DNA of 64,000 nt from Parapedobacter luteus (lineage in GTDB: Bacteria; Bacteroidota; Bacteroidia; Sphingobacteriales; Sphingobacteriaceae). The position numbers and the translations under genes are program-made. Below the pieces are notes generated by a model. It did no database searches, was not told where the DNA came from, and worked only from the letters and a program-made list of their open reading frames with translations. Shown here piece by piece: positions 1-8,979 of this stretch. Where the stretch lies: assembly GCF_900168055.1 (NCBI RefSeq), contig NZ_FUYS01000003.1, positions 62,001-126,000 on the forward strand, given 5' to 3'. The first letter of the stretch is position 1. The number at the start of each line of letters is the position of its first letter.

Positions 1-368
1 ATGTGATTGTATTCAACTCGTTGGATAAAGAGCACATTTTCAAAATCATCGACATCGAGTTGAAATCGCTTTTCGTTCGCATCGAGGCCTTAGGCTACCG
101 CATCAAACTGACAGACGGAGCCAAGGAGTTTATTGCCGAAAAAGGTTTCGACAGCAACTTCGGTGCCCGTCCGCTCAAACGGGCCATCCAGAAATACCTG
201 GAAGACCCCATCGCGGAAGAAATCCTCAAAGGTGTGGTAGCTGAGGGCAATACGCTTGAAGTTGACTACGACAAAGACAAACAGGAAATCGTCGTGAACG
301 TGCAAGCAGCCGACAGCGGTTCATCCAGACCTTCGGATTTCGCCGAAGAGAAGAAAGAAGATGAGTAA
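1..368 (+). CDS. clpC: ClpC-type AAA+ unfoldase, C-terminal end (partial)
   Basis: This is the last ~120 residues of a Hsp100/Clp ATPase; the gene starts left of the window. The first in-frame codon at position 3 is an internal GTG (Val), not a start. The visible part covers the end of the second AAA+ module and the C-terminal D2-small domain. It carries the family hallmark GFDSNFGARPLKRAIQ, whose GAR is the sensor-2 arginine motif, followed by the EDPIAEEIL segment. The ending looks more like ClpC, the partner of ClpP protease, than ClpB, but with only the C-terminus visible that is a judgement. A hairpin with a T-run follows the stop codon. Confidence 0.85.
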   Translation, partial: VIVFNSLDKEHIFKIIDIELKSLFVRIEALGYRIKLTDGAKEFIAEKGFDSNFGARPLKRAIQKYLEDPIAEEILKGVVAEGNTLEVDYDKDKQEIVVNVQAADSGSSRPSDFAEEKKEDE

Positions 369-393
369 TAAGCATCCCGCTTATTTCAAATAC

Positions 394-428
394 AAAGCGC
401 CGTTTATAAAAATAAGCGGCGCTTTTTT
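394..428 (+). terminator. Rho-independent terminator after clpC
   Basis: An 8-bp perfect stem (AAGCGCCG/CGGCGCTT) with a 14-nt loop is followed by a run of seven T, 27 bp after the clpC stop codon. Confidence 0.75.
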
Positions 429-546
429 TGTAACATCCTTAGTGTAGTCAATCTTGGAGCAATTATTGCGTTAAACTTTTCAACGTCATTTGCCGTCATA
501 CATACAGGAACAAAAAACAAAAATTATTTACCCAAAGCTAACGCAT

Positions 547-978
547 ATGAAGCATTACCTTACCTTAGCCGTTGGATTTTTAGTCGTCCTCGGCATATCA
601 TCTTGCAAAAAAGAATATTACGACGTCGTAAATCCCAACCCCAATAGCACGTATGTCTACGCTATCGGTACGAACGCATGGCAATGGGAATCAGGCGTCA
701 GTCATCAGGTCTTCCATACCAAATCCCTTCCGGAACTAACAGAATACTATTTACTGGAAGGAAATGTCAGTGTGGCAATAAGTTTCGACGGTGAAAGCAG
801 CTACGATATTTTGCCAACCACGTTCAATGGTATCGCTTATTCTGTAAACTACACAGTGGGTTCCATTACGATATACGCTGAAGATCCGTTAGCAGAGCCG
901 GGTATAGAAATTGACTTACCCAGTCCCGCGGTAGTTAAGGTTGTACTCTCCGAGTCCGATTTCATACGCGAATTGTAA
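547..978 (+). CDS. Small predicted lipoprotein of unknown function
   Basis: Not recognised. From the ATG at 547 the product is 143 residues, with a lipoprotein signal: a charged start, a hydrophobic core (LAVGFLVVLGIS) and a lipobox-like SSC with Cys about residue 18, followed by KKE. The frame is open upstream to 490, but that extension adds a polar stretch ahead of the signal peptide, so 547 is preferred. The rest is rich in Tyr, Ser, Val and acidic residues with no obvious motif, and probably folds as a beta-rich domain. It stands alone, with terminators on both sides. Confidence 0.6.
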   Translation: MKHYLTLAVGFLVVLGISSCKKEYYDVVNPNPNSTYVYAIGTNAWQWESGVSHQVFHTKSLPELTEYYLLEGNVSVAISFDGESSYDILPTTFNGIAYSVNYTVGSITIYAEDPLAEPGIEIDLPSPAVVKVVLSESDFIREL

Positions 979-990
979 CGGCGACAACTC

Positions 991-1026
991 CCATAAAAAA
1001 AGCGGCTTTTGCCGCTTTTTTTATGG
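991..1026. terminator. Bidirectional terminator, perfect 16-bp palindrome
   Basis: Two 16-nt arms (991-1006 and 1011-1026) are exact reverse complements around a TTTT loop, with A-run and T-run edges, so it can work in both directions. It lies between the convergent lipoprotein gene and fabI. Confidence 0.85.
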
Positions 1027-1046
1027 GTTATACAGTCATCCTGCCG

Positions 1047-1865
1047 TTACTTCTCCCCCATTCCCTCGATCACCGCTTCGCTCACGCCCGTAAACGAAAA
1101 GCCTCCATCGTGGAAGAGGTTTTGCATGGTCACCATCTTCGTCAGATCTGAAAATAACGTAACCGTGTAATCTGCGCATTGGTCGGCCGTGGCGTTGCCC
1201 AATGGCGACATCTTATCGGCATACGAGATAAAATCCCCGAACCCCTTCACCCCTGAGCCGGCCGTCGTCTGCGTAGGTGACTGGCTGATGGTATTCACCC
1301 GCACCTTTTTGCGAACACCGTACTGGTATCCGAAATTACGGGTGATGCTCTCCAGTAGCGCTTTGGCATCGGCCATATCGTTGTAATCTGGGAACACACG
1401 CTGCGCCGCAATGTACGTAAGCGCCACCACGGATCCCCATTCATTGAGGGCATCCTTCTTCATGGCTGTAGCCAGCACGCGGTGCAGGCTGATTGCTGAT
1501 ATGTCAAACGCTTTGTGCATGAAATCGTAATTGTTTTCGGTGTAATGGATTCCCTTACGTACGTTGATGCTCATCCCTACTGAGTGCAGGATAAAATCCA
1601 CGCCCCCGCCGAAGTGCTCCAATGTCTGGTCAAACAGGTTTTCAATGTCCTCACTGCTGGTCACATCAGCAGGAATAACGGGTGCTCCATTGCACTCCTC
1701 TGCCAACTGCTTGATGGTGCCCATCCGTAACGCAACCGGTGCGTTTGTCAACACAATCTCTGCGCCTTCCTGCACACAGCGTTGAGCAGTCTTCCAAGCG
1801 ATAGATTTCTCGTCCAACGCGCCAAAAATAATTCCTTTCTTTCCTTTCAGTAGGTTATGGGACAT
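1047..1865 (-). CDS. fabI: Enoyl-[acyl-carrier-protein] reductase FabI
   Basis: This enzyme performs the NAD(P)H-dependent last reduction of each type II fatty-acid elongation cycle, in the cytosol. The 272-residue short-chain dehydrogenase has the FabI form of the nucleotide site (GALDEKSIAW, residues 15-24). The catalytic set is Tyr151, then Tyr161 and Lys168 in YNDMADAK, the Y-x6-K spacing of FabI. SQSPTQTTAGSGVKGF is the substrate-loop region and is normal for Bacteroidota FabI. Length is typical. It ends at a perfect palindromic terminator; recN lies 57 bp upstream on the same strand and may share a transcript. Confidence 0.95.
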   Translation of the reverse strand: MSHNLLKGKKGIIFGALDEKSIAWKTAQRCVQEGAEIVLTNAPVALRMGTIKQLAEECNGAPVIPADVTSSEDIENLFDQTLEHFGGGVDFILHSVGMSINVRKGIHYTENNYDFMHKAFDISAISLHRVLATAMKKDALNEWGSVVALTYIAAQRVFPDYNDMADAKALLESITRNFGYQYGVRKKVRVNTISQSPTQTTAGSGVKGFGDFISYADKMSPLGNATADQCADYTVTLFSDLTKMVTMQNLFHDGGFSFTGVSEAVIEGMGEK

Positions 1866-1922
1866 AGTTCCTTGTTTTATAAAGTCAACGAAATATAAAG
1901 TGGGTAAAAATAATGCTTTTTT

Positions 1923-3584
1923 TTAATTCGCCAACAACTCCGCCGCGTGTTGTAAGGCCGCTTCGCCCGGATTGGCCCCGCTCAGCATCTGCGCGATTTC
2001 CTGAATCCGCTCCGGCTGTTCCAATTGGACGATGCTCGTAGCGGTCTTATCCGTCGACTCCTTTTTGTAGACCCTGAAATGTGTTTTCCCTTTGGAAGCT
2101 ATCTGCGGTAAGTGTGTGATGGCGATAACCTGCATACGGTCCGCTAATCGTTCCATGATATTCCCCACCTTCAGGGCTACTTCTCCGGATATCCCCGTAT
2201 CGATCTCGTCAAAAATGATGGTGGGCAGCGATGACGTCTTGGCTATCAATGATTTAATTGCCAGCATCAACCGTGAGAGCTCGCCCCCTGACGCCACCTT
2301 GCCGATAGGCTGCGGATTCTGCCCTTTATTGGCGGTGAACAGAAACTCCGCTTTATCCTGCCCGCTGCTTCTTATCTGATCGGCGTCGACCTGGCTCAGC
2401 ACAATGTGCAGCCGGCTCTGGGGCATTCCGACCTCGTGCAGTATCCGACTTACTTCGTCCTGCACGGTCGGAATAGCGGCTTGCCGAAGCGCACTGAGTT
2501 CCGCAGCCAACGCGAGGGTTTCAGCCTTTAGCCGGGCGACGTCCTTTTCCAGCCTGCCGATTTCCGCTTCGTCGGACGATAAAGCGTCCAGCCGTCCGCG
2601 TAGTTCCTCGCGCAATGCAATGAGTTCGGCAACACTATCCACGCGATGTTTTTGTTGCAAGGTATACAGCAGGCTAAGCCGCTCATTGACTTCAGCCAAA
2701 CGCGCTTCATCCAGCACAATTCCTTGTTCGGTACGGCTGATTTCGTCGGCTAAATCTTTCAGTTCGATAAAGCTGCTCTGCAGCCGTTCGGCCTGCGGAG
2801 CAAGTGCGGCCATATACCGTTCGGCCTGCTGGAGCTGTTGCACGGCTTCCTTGAGCAATGCCAGCGCATTTAATTCCTGTTCTTGCAGCGCATAGACTAC
2901 GCCAAACAGATTCCGTTTGATCTCTTCGGCATGTTCGAGCTGCTGTTGTTCGGCTTCTAACAGGCCTTGTTCATCGGCATCCAGATTGGCCTTGGCAAGC
3001 TCGTCATATAGAAACTGGTGGTAATCGGCCTCCGCGCGGGTTTGCTGTGCCTCTTCTTTTAGCTGGTTTAGCCGCGCTTGTGTGGTTTTATACGTCTGGT
3101 AAGCCGCTGTGTACCGGCCTCGTAGGTGCTGACTTTGGGCAACACTGTCCAACGTCAGCAACTGGAAGGCTTCGGTATTAAGCTGAAGTGTTGCATGCTG
3201 CGAGTGGATGTCAATCAATTTTTCAGCCAGTGCCTTAAGTACAGCGAGCGTTACCGGGGTGTCGTTTACGAATGCGCGGGACTTACCATCGACGCTGATT
3301 TCGCGCCTTAGGATCGTTTCTTGCTCATAATCCAAATCCTGCTCGATGAAAAACGGCTCCAATTGGTAATCCGATACATCGAAATACCCTTCGATAATAC
3401 ACTTTTTGTGCTGGTTGAAAAAATAGCGGCTCTCTACACGCTGCCCCAAGATGAGCGATAACCCACCCATGATAATGGATTTGCCTGCTCCCGTTTCTCC
3501 GGTCAGGATGTTCAACCCGCTGTCAAAGCGGATGTCCAGGGAATCAATCAGCGCATAATTTTGAATAGATAGACGACTAAGCAT
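1923..3584 (-). CDS. recN: DNA repair protein RecN
   Basis: RecN is an SMC-like ATPase that acts in recombinational double-strand break repair. The 553-residue protein has Walker A GETGAGKS at residues 29-36 after the N-terminal LSIQNYALIDSLDIRF, a long Glu/Gln/Ala-rich coiled coil (about 155-370), the ABC signature ASGGELSRLMLA and Walker B/D-loop FDEIDTGISG near residues 460-480. Length matches the family. It is 24 bp downstream of the porD-like gene on the same strand, an order common in Bacteroidota, so the two are probably co-transcribed. Confidence 0.95.
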   Translation of the reverse strand: MLSRLSIQNYALIDSLDIRFDSGLNILTGETGAGKSIIMGGLSLILGQRVESRYFFNQHKKCIIEGYFDVSDYQLEPFFIEQDLDYEQETILRREISVDGKSRAFVNDTPVTLAVLKALAEKLIDIHSQHATLQLNTEAFQLLTLDSVAQSQHLRGRYTAAYQTYKTTQARLNQLKEEAQQTRAEADYHQFLYDELAKANLDADEQGLLEAEQQQLEHAEEIKRNLFGVVYALQEQELNALALLKEAVQQLQQAERYMAALAPQAERLQSSFIELKDLADEISRTEQGIVLDEARLAEVNERLSLLYTLQQKHRVDSVAELIALREELRGRLDALSSDEAEIGRLEKDVARLKAETLALAAELSALRQAAIPTVQDEVSRILHEVGMPQSRLHIVLSQVDADQIRSSGQDKAEFLFTANKGQNPQPIGKVASGGELSRLMLAIKSLIAKTSSLPTIIFDEIDTGISGEVALKVGNIMERLADRMQVIAITHLPQIASKGKTHFRVYKKESTDKTATSIVQLEQPERIQEIAQMLSGANPGEAALQHAAELLAN

Positions 3585-3608
3585 AATGTTGTAGTGGGTC
3601 GTAGTTCG

Positions 3609-4520
3609 TTACCTCGAATTTCGTAAGGATTCATATTTATTCGCATTGGCTGGATCTACTTCAGCCAGCACATTGAAAGCTTGCACGCGCTCCGAGGGGC
3701 CCATTCCGCTAAATATACCAACAAATTCATCGGACTTTGCCGTAAAAAATACTTGGTTGAATACGGCCCCCTGGGCCAGCCGGTCGACCTTTTGCAATGA
3801 TGGCAATAACGCCAGAATAGACTTGCGGGCCGCCTGCGCATTTTCAGACATGGTGTCCAAACCTTCTCGATAAAAACTATACAAAAAATCACGCAAGGGC
3901 TGGTATCGCCGATCAAGCAGGTTGTTGACCAGCCAGAACCGGTTGTTCATGGCTTCCATGGAACGCCAGCCCGCAAAACCGGTATTCTGCGCGTAGTTTA
4001 CGATATTCTGCGCCGCGGAATAAAACGGTGTGCCGCCATTGTGCTCGAAGGTATCCGCATCTAACCCCACGATGATGTATGCATAGTAGGCAAGCAAGGA
4101 GGTGAGGTTATTCATGTACTGTTGGTCGGAATAATCCATCAATTGTCCTTCCGTGTAACTGAAATCGAAGTGATTGTCTGAAATGCTTAGCACTGGACTG
4201 TTATAAGAAGTATTGAACACCGGCCTTGTGGAAATGATTTGCGCCTGTGCCGTGAAATTGGAAGAGCCATCCCATGCGTTGATGGTGATGACGAAACTGC
4301 AATCGATTCGTTCCTGGGGCTGTATTTGATTAGCGCTCCACGAACGGTTATTAAGAAAGTCGGATATCGCTTTCTGCAGTACTTCCAGTGCCCGCTTATT
4401 GGTATTTTGCACTTGGGGCGAAAGAATTTGTACACGTGCGTTCAAATCCTGAGCTTGTGCAGTGACAGCCCATGCACCCAGCAGCAGTATGCCCGCCAAG
4501 AATCCCAATCGTTGAATCAT
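3609..4520 (-). CDS. porD: PorD/DUF4835 family protein
   Basis: This is a DUF4835 family member; in Porphyromonas PorD is required for type IX secretion, although its molecular role is unclear. The product has an N-terminal signal peptide (IQRLGFLAGILLLGAWAVTA ending AQAQ) and starts its mature part with DLNARVQILSPQVQ, the family's typical opening. The ORF extends two codons further to a TTG; the ATG at 4520 is preferred because it begins the signal peptide directly. It sits immediately upstream of recN. A TATCTTTG sequence at 4524-4531 (minus strand) resembles a -7 box but is so close to the ATG that it may be chance. Confidence 0.82.
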   Translation of the reverse strand: MIQRLGFLAGILLLGAWAVTAQAQDLNARVQILSPQVQNTNKRALEVLQKAISDFLNNRSWSANQIQPQERIDCSFVITINAWDGSSNFTAQAQIISTRPVFNTSYNSPVLSISDNHFDFSYTEGQLMDYSDQQYMNNLTSLLAYYAYIIVGLDADTFEHNGGTPFYSAAQNIVNYAQNTGFAGWRSMEAMNNRFWLVNNLLDRRYQPLRDFLYSFYREGLDTMSENAQAARKSILALLPSLQKVDRLAQGAVFNQVFFTAKSDEFVGIFSGMGPSERVQAFNVLAEVDPANANKYESLRNSR

Positions 4521-4589
4521 GCCCAAAGATATAGATAATGGACGAAATAATTTATGTTGTTAATTTTATGAATACTTATGCCATTGTTT

Positions 4590-4597
4590 TAAGTTTG
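4590..4597 (+). promoter_or_regulatory. Candidate -7 box (TAAGTTTG) before the SprT-like gene
   Basis: Perfect match to the Bacteroidota TAnnTTTG element, but no TTG at the expected -33 distance. It lies 4 nt before the GTG at 4602, so a transcript from here would be almost leaderless or would favour the later ATG at 4635. Confidence 0.35.
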
Positions 4598-4601
4598 CAG
4601 G

Positions 4602-5210
4602 GTGCAAGACTACAGCGTTCAACTTAGCAAATACATGCCCGCCCCGGCTGCTCCGGTGATTTCGCGCTGGATCAACGACAGCAAGTGCCAATTTCGCGTC
4701 AGCCGGAGCCGTACATCCAAGTTTGGCGATTACCGCCCGCCGCATGGCGGTCACGGGCATCGCATTTCGGTAAACCACAACCTCAACCCCTATGCATTCC
4801 TTATCACCACGGTGCATGAATTTGCGCATCTCAAAACATGGAATACATACAAAAACCGTGTAAAGCCGCATGGCCAAGAATGGAAAGCCTGTTATAGGCA
4901 GCTCATGCAACCGTTCCTGCAAGCTGCTGTCTTTCCGCAGGACATCCAGATGGCCATTTCGAATTACATGAACAATCCGGCAGCCTCCAGCTGTTCGGAC
5001 TTGAATTTGTTTCGGGTGCTGCAGCGCTATGACGCCAACAAAGATGATATCCAGACCGTAGAACAACTGCCTGAAAATACCGTATTCGTACTTAAAAATG
5101 GCAGGGTTTTCCAAAAGAAAGAAAAAATCAGGAAACGATACCGCTGTATAGAGGTAAAGACCCAACGGGTGTATCTCTTCAGCCCCATAGCTGAAGTGTT
5201 TGTTCGCTAA
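4602..5210 (+). CDS. SprT-like zinc metalloprotease domain protein
   Basis: A 202-residue protein with the SprT/Spartan-type metal site: TVHEFAHL carries HExxH, and a downstream His (RVKPHGQEWK) fits the third ligand. FGDYRPPHGGHGHRISVNHNLNP is split here as FGDYRPP and GHRISVNHNLNP, the conserved block of the Bacteroidota SprT-like family. Relatives act on DNA-protein crosslinks in eukaryotes; the role of the bacterial branch is not settled. The reported start is GTG at 4602, since the upstream frame is closed at 4590; the residues SVQLSKYMPAPAA resemble the family N-terminus. ATG at 4635 is the alternative. Confidence 0.8.
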   Translation: MQDYSVQLSKYMPAPAAPVISRWINDSKCQFRVSRSRTSKFGDYRPPHGGHGHRISVNHNLNPYAFLITTVHEFAHLKTWNTYKNRVKPHGQEWKACYRQLMQPFLQAAVFPQDIQMAISNYMNNPAASSCSDLNLFRVLQRYDANKDDIQTVEQLPENTVFVLKNGRVFQKKEKIRKRYRCIEVKTQRVYLFSPIAEVFVR

Positions 5211-5291
5211 TCGGCAACTTTCACCGATCACCGACTAGCTGATGACAAGTATTTAAATTAATTCCGTATTTTTAGCGCATAAAAAACACAT

Positions 5292-6941
5292 ATGAAACGA
5301 TTCGACCCAATCATCCTGATAGCCATCATGATGCTAGCGTCCTGCGGAAACCATACCGGCAATACGACTTCAGAAGCCCTTGACACTGCAGCACTGAACC
5401 GTATTGAAGCGGAAAGTTTCATCCAATATGTAAAGGATTTGTCAGCTGATGAATTTTTCGGACGTAAGCCCTTCACGAAGGGCGACACGCTGGCCGTGAC
5501 TTACATTGCCGAAGAATTTGAGCGTATCGGATTGGAGCCGGGCAATGGCGAACACTATTTCCAGGCGGTTCCTATGGTAGAAATTATGTCTACCCCCGCC
5601 ACACCGCTCACATTCAGCAAGGGCAACAGCCAGTTTAGCTTGGATCATCTTGACGATTTCGTTATCGGGAGCAAGCGATTAACTGCACAGGTCAATGTTC
5701 CTGAAACCGACGTCGTATTTGCCGGCTTTGGCATCGTCGCCCCGGAATACGGTTGGAACGACTACGCGGGGCTTGACGCCAAAGGGAAGACCGTGGTTGT
5801 CATGGTGAATGACCCCGGATTTTATGACAAAACATTGTTCAAAGGCGACACGATGACCTATTACGGCCGCTGGACATATAAATTTGAAGAAGCGGCGCGG
5901 CAGGGCGCTACCGGCGTCTTGATTATCCATGATACAGACGCAGCCAGCTACGGATGGAACGTGGTGCGGAGCGGATGGGCCGGCCCGCAACTGAGCTTGG
6001 TCACGCCAGACAACGGTGCGTCAAGAGCTGCCTTTGAAGGTTGGCTTACAGCGGAAGCTACCGAAAAATTATTTGAACTCGCGGGAGGCGCGGACAGTCT
6101 GATTAGCCAGGCAAAGAAACCTGGATTCAAGCCCGTGGAGCTGGGCATAAAAACGGGCATTTCATTGAAAAACGAGTTCAGGAAATCGGCATCCAACAAC
6201 GTGTTGGGTAAATTGTCCGGCAGCAAGTATCCTGACGAATATATCATCTACAGCGCTCATTGGGACCACCTCGGCGTCGGCGAACCTATCGATGGCGACT
6301 CCATCTACAACGGCGCTATTGACAATGCCAGCGGCGTAGCCGCACTTTTTGAACTGGCCAAAGCCTTCAAAGGCGCCGCCGTACCTCCGGAGCGCTCCAT
6401 CCTATTTCTCGCGGTAACCGCCGAGGAACAAGGCCTTCTTGGATCGGCCTACTACGCCGCCAACCCGGTATATCCCCTCGGCAAAACCGTTGCCAACATC
6501 AATATCGATGCATTGAGCCCCATAGGGCAAACCAGTGATGTAGCCGTCGTCGGACTTGGCCAGTCTGATATGGACGACTATGCCCGCCGTGCCGCAGCCC
6601 GGCAGAACCGGGAGGTTGTGCCGGGCGGAAATCCTTCAGCCGGCAGTTTCTTCCGTTCTGACCATTTCAACTTTGCCAAGGTAGGCGTGCCGGCGCTGTA
6701 TACAGGTAGCGGCAAGAACGTGATCGATAAAGACAGCACGGAGGTCGCCGCATTGCAGGATGCGTTCGGTAAACGCTACCATGATGTAAGCGATGAATAC
6801 GACGAAACCTGGGACGTCAGCGGCATGATAGCCGACATCCGCCTCGTGTTTGATATCGGCTACAGCTTAAGCCAGGAAAGAACCTTCCCGAAATGGAAAA
6901 CAGGCTCGGAATTTAAGGCAATCGGAGACGCCAGGTTTTAG
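5292..6941 (+). CDS. M28-family zinc aminopeptidase, lipoprotein
   Basis: A 549-residue M28 peptidase with a lipoprotein signal (IILIAIMMLASCGN, Cys about 18), so probably anchored in an envelope membrane. A PA-type insert spans about residues 130-240 (FAGFGIVAPEYGWNDYAG). The two-zinc catalytic centre is visible: SAHWDHLGVG (His and the following Asp), GAIDNASGVA (bridging Asp), AVTAEEQGLLGS (catalytic Glu-Glu), NIDALSP (Asp) and FFRSDHFNFAK (His). This is the usual Bacteroidota M28 plus PA architecture. It stands alone, 80 bp after the SprT-like gene and with no obvious partner, which fits general peptide turnover. Confidence 0.9.
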   Translation: MKRFDPIILIAIMMLASCGNHTGNTTSEALDTAALNRIEAESFIQYVKDLSADEFFGRKPFTKGDTLAVTYIAEEFERIGLEPGNGEHYFQAVPMVEIMSTPATPLTFSKGNSQFSLDHLDDFVIGSKRLTAQVNVPETDVVFAGFGIVAPEYGWNDYAGLDAKGKTVVVMVNDPGFYDKTLFKGDTMTYYGRWTYKFEEAARQGATGVLIIHDTDAASYGWNVVRSGWAGPQLSLVTPDNGASRAAFEGWLTAEATEKLFELAGGADSLISQAKKPGFKPVELGIKTGISLKNEFRKSASNNVLGKLSGSKYPDEYIIYSAHWDHLGVGEPIDGDSIYNGAIDNASGVAALFELAKAFKGAAVPPERSILFLAVTAEEQGLLGSAYYAANPVYPLGKTVANINIDALSPIGQTSDVAVVGLGQSDMDDYARRAAARQNREVVPGGNPSAGSFFRSDHFNFAKVGVPALYTGSGKNVIDKDSTEVAALQDAFGKRYHDVSDEYDETWDVSGMIADIRLVFDIGYSLSQERTFPKWKTGSEFKAIGDARF

Positions 6942-7036
6942 CAGGGAACGGAAACCCCGGGATCGGGAGATACCAAGCAGGAGACTTCGGATTAGTTAAA
7001 CAGATAAAAGACTTGAGACATTAAACAACAACAACT

Positions 7037-7462
7037 ATGTATACAGGAATCAGACACTTGCACTCAACACTCGCCTATGTATTATTGGCTGGATTAATTA
7101 TTTCAATCCTTTATGTCCTCTTTGCATACCTGCGAAACAAACCATATAACCGGAAAATGGCGCTCCTGGGACTGATATGCGCACACCTGCAATTCGTTGT
7201 GGGACTGATTATGTACTTCGTTTCGCCTTATGGCATCAAGAACGCCTCTGGAGCAGCGATGAAAGATGGTATTGCCCGCCTCTATTTTCTCGAACATCCG
7301 CTCATCATGCTGATAGCCATCGCACTCATTACCGTTGGCTATTCCCGGGCTAAGCGGCAGGTGCCTGCCAAAAAGCAAAATGCCACCGTATTGGCATTTT
7401 ACCTCATCGCACTTGTCCTCGTCCTGTCCCGCATTCCTTGGCACGTTTGGCCGCGGATATAA
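7037..7462 (+). CDS. Conserved four-helix membrane protein, function unknown
   Basis: The 141-residue protein has four hydrophobic segments (about residues 13-32, 42-62, 85-103 and 116-134) and little else. Histidines sit near segment ends (IRHLHST, AHLQF, LEHPLIM, IPWHVW), an arrangement seen in small b-type cytochrome-like proteins, but haem binding cannot be claimed from this. Similar proteins are common in Sphingobacteriaceae as hypotheticals. It is preceded by 95 bp without a clear promoter and followed by a 216-bp gap. Confidence 0.6.
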   Translation: MYTGIRHLHSTLAYVLLAGLIISILYVLFAYLRNKPYNRKMALLGLICAHLQFVVGLIMYFVSPYGIKNASGAAMKDGIARLYFLEHPLIMLIAIALITVGYSRAKRQVPAKKQNATVLAFYLIALVLVLSRIPWHVWPRI

Positions 7463-7678
7463 CGGCGACCGCCAAGCGACCAAACATATATTGCAAAACC
7501 TAACGTAACAGCCACACGTTGGTTTTTTTTATTTCGAAAATCTTCCTATCTTTATCTCCGTACTTGCCGAACACCAATTATATACGATAGCCGCGCATAG
7601 GTTTATCCATGTTTTGTGTACCCCTGTTTTAATCTTCATCTACCCGAAGAGCTTTCGCATCATTAAATTATTGGAATC

Positions 7679-8107
7679 ATGAAAACCGTTAAGCACATTC
7701 TCAACAACAAGCCTGCTGCCGTTTATTCGGTATCTCAAGACGTTTCGGTGCTGGAAGCGCTGAAAATCATGATGGAAAAAAACATCAGCGCATTATTGGT
7801 TATTGAAAACGGGCGCCTACAAGGCATTTTTACGGAACGCGATTACGCGCGCAAGATCATTTTACAAGGTAAATCTTCGAAAGACACGCCAATCCGGGAC
7901 GTCATGACAAGGGAACCGCATACCATCACGCAACACGAGGCGATCGAACGCTGCATGCAGCTCATGACCCACAACCACTACAGGCATCTGCCCGTGGTGG
8001 AAGATAATATGGTCATCGGTATGCTGTCTATCGGAGACCTCGTGAAATACATCATCGAAGACCAACGCCAGACCATCAACCAATTGGAAAGTTATATCAA
8101 TAGCTGA
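7679..8107 (+). CDS. CBS-pair domain protein
   Basis: A 142-residue protein made of two CBS motifs and no other domain. Each repeat is visible: VSVLEALKIMMEKNISALLV...GIFTERDYARKI is the first, and TITQHEAIERCMQLMTHNHYRHLPVV...GMLSIGDLVKY the second (shown broken here). Such stand-alone CBS pairs bind adenosine nucleotides and regulate partner enzymes; the partner is unknown. It is not part of an evident operon: the next gene is on the opposite strand, 12 bp from its stop codon. Confidence 0.85.
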   Translation: MKTVKHILNNKPAAVYSVSQDVSVLEALKIMMEKNISALLVIENGRLQGIFTERDYARKIILQGKSSKDTPIRDVMTREPHTITQHEAIERCMQLMTHNHYRHLPVVEDNMVIGMLSIGDLVKYIIEDQRQTINQLESYINS

Positions 8108-8119
8108 AAAAGCAACAAG

Positions 8120-8338
8120 TTATTTCATGATCCGGAATACCACACGGAATACGATGAACCAGCCAAGGGCCAGCAAAATATTCGATATGGTAGAGATCAG
8201 AAACGAATCCTGAACAAACCGGAAAAACGTTCCTGCAAGTCCTATGGCCACTGCAATAGCCAACGTTACATAATGACGGGTCTGATTCGCTTCATTATCG
8301 GTCTTCCTCGGTGGTGTTTTTTCTAATGTCGTTGCCAT
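8120..8338 (-). CDS. Small two-helix membrane protein
   Basis: Not recognised. From the ATG at 8338 the product is 72 residues: a polar N-terminus with TPPRKTDNEANQTRH, then two membrane segments (about 25-45 and 48-68) separated by FRFVQDSF. An upstream TTG at 8359 extends the frame by seven residues but lies inside a possible -7 element (TAATTTTG on the minus strand), so the ATG is preferred. The gene is convergent with the CBS gene. Confidence 0.5.
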   Translation of the reverse strand: MATTLEKTPPRKTDNEANQTRHYVTLAIAVAIGLAGTFFRFVQDSFLISTISNILLALGWFIVFRVVFRIMK

Positions 8339-8425
8339 GTAAATAACAGTTTGCGCCAAAATTACAAAAAAAACCGAACGGTCATAATGATTGGCCTAAT
8401 AATTCCGATTGACGGAGGTATTTGT

Positions 8426-8433
8426 TACCTTTG
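8426..8433 (+). promoter_or_regulatory. Candidate -7 box (TACCTTTG) for the YqeY gene
   Basis: Perfect TAnnTTTG, 22 bp before the ATG at 8456; a TTG at 8410 is too close (about 13-14 nt) to be a canonical -33 element. Confidence 0.45.
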
Positions 8434-8455
8434 CCTTTCATCAATTGCGTGACAA

Positions 8456-8911
8456 ATGGCTTTACAGGATAAAATCGATCAAGACATCAAATTGGCCATG
8501 CTGGCCAAAGATAACGCACGGCTTCGGGGCCTCCGGGCTATCAAAGCGGCTATATTGCTTGCGAAAACAGAAAAAGGGCCCGCGGAGACACTTACCCAAG
8601 ATACGGAAACCAGGGTGTTGCAAAAACTGGCCAAACAACGCAAGGAGTCTGCTGAAATCTATCAACAGCAAAGCCGTGATGACCTCTATCAGATCGAAAT
8701 GGAAGAACTCGCCGTGATTGAAAGCTACCTGCCCAAACAACGCTCCCGCGAAGAAATTGAGCGTGCCGTCAAGCAGATCATTGCAGAATCCGGAGCTTCC
8801 AGTCCGAAAGACATGGGCAAAGTAATGGGACTGGCCAATCAGCAACTTGCCGGCGAAGCCGATGGAAAGACGATAGCCGAAATCGCGAAAGCCCTTTTGG
8901 CCGGAAATTAG
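8456..8911 (+). CDS. GatB/YqeY domain-containing protein
   Basis: A 151-residue YqeY-type protein, homologous to the C-terminal tRNA-binding tail of the amidotransferase subunit GatB but free-standing. Characteristic segments are the N-terminal LQDKIDQDIKLAMLAKDN, the middle KQRKESAEIYQQQSRDDL, the ESYLPKQ turn and the C-terminal SPKDMGKVMG helix with a final three-helix domain. Length is typical. Function in bacteria is not firmly known; a role linked to tRNA or amidotransferase activity is inferred from the domain. It is monocistronic, ending at a 14-bp-arm hairpin. Confidence 0.88.
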   Translation: MALQDKIDQDIKLAMLAKDNARLRGLRAIKAAILLAKTEKGPAETLTQDTETRVLQKLAKQRKESAEIYQQQSRDDLYQIEMEELAVIESYLPKQRSREEIERAVKQIIAESGASSPKDMGKVMGLANQQLAGEADGKTIAEIAKALLAGN

Positions 8912-8922
8912 CCCTAAGCAAC

Positions 8923-8968
8923 CAGCTTTCGGCTGTCGGCAATCAAATCAACTAACAGCCGAAAGCTG
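8923..8968. terminator. Inverted repeat between convergent genes
   Basis: Arms CAGCTTTCGGCTGT (8923-8936) and its exact reverse complement (8955-8968) surround an 18-nt loop between the YqeY gene and the GlsB-like gene. No long T-run follows on either strand, so termination is likely but not certain. Confidence 0.55.
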
Positions 8969-8979
8969 AATATACATTA

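Noticed and set aside
2404-2895. A 163-codon plus-strand frame inside recN
   Set aside because: Serine/arginine/cysteine-rich shadow of the coiled-coil codons of RecN; no start signal and no family features.
4566-5231. A 221-codon minus-strand frame opposite the SprT-like gene
   Set aside because: The plus strand has the conserved HExxH protein; the antisense product has no recognisable features.
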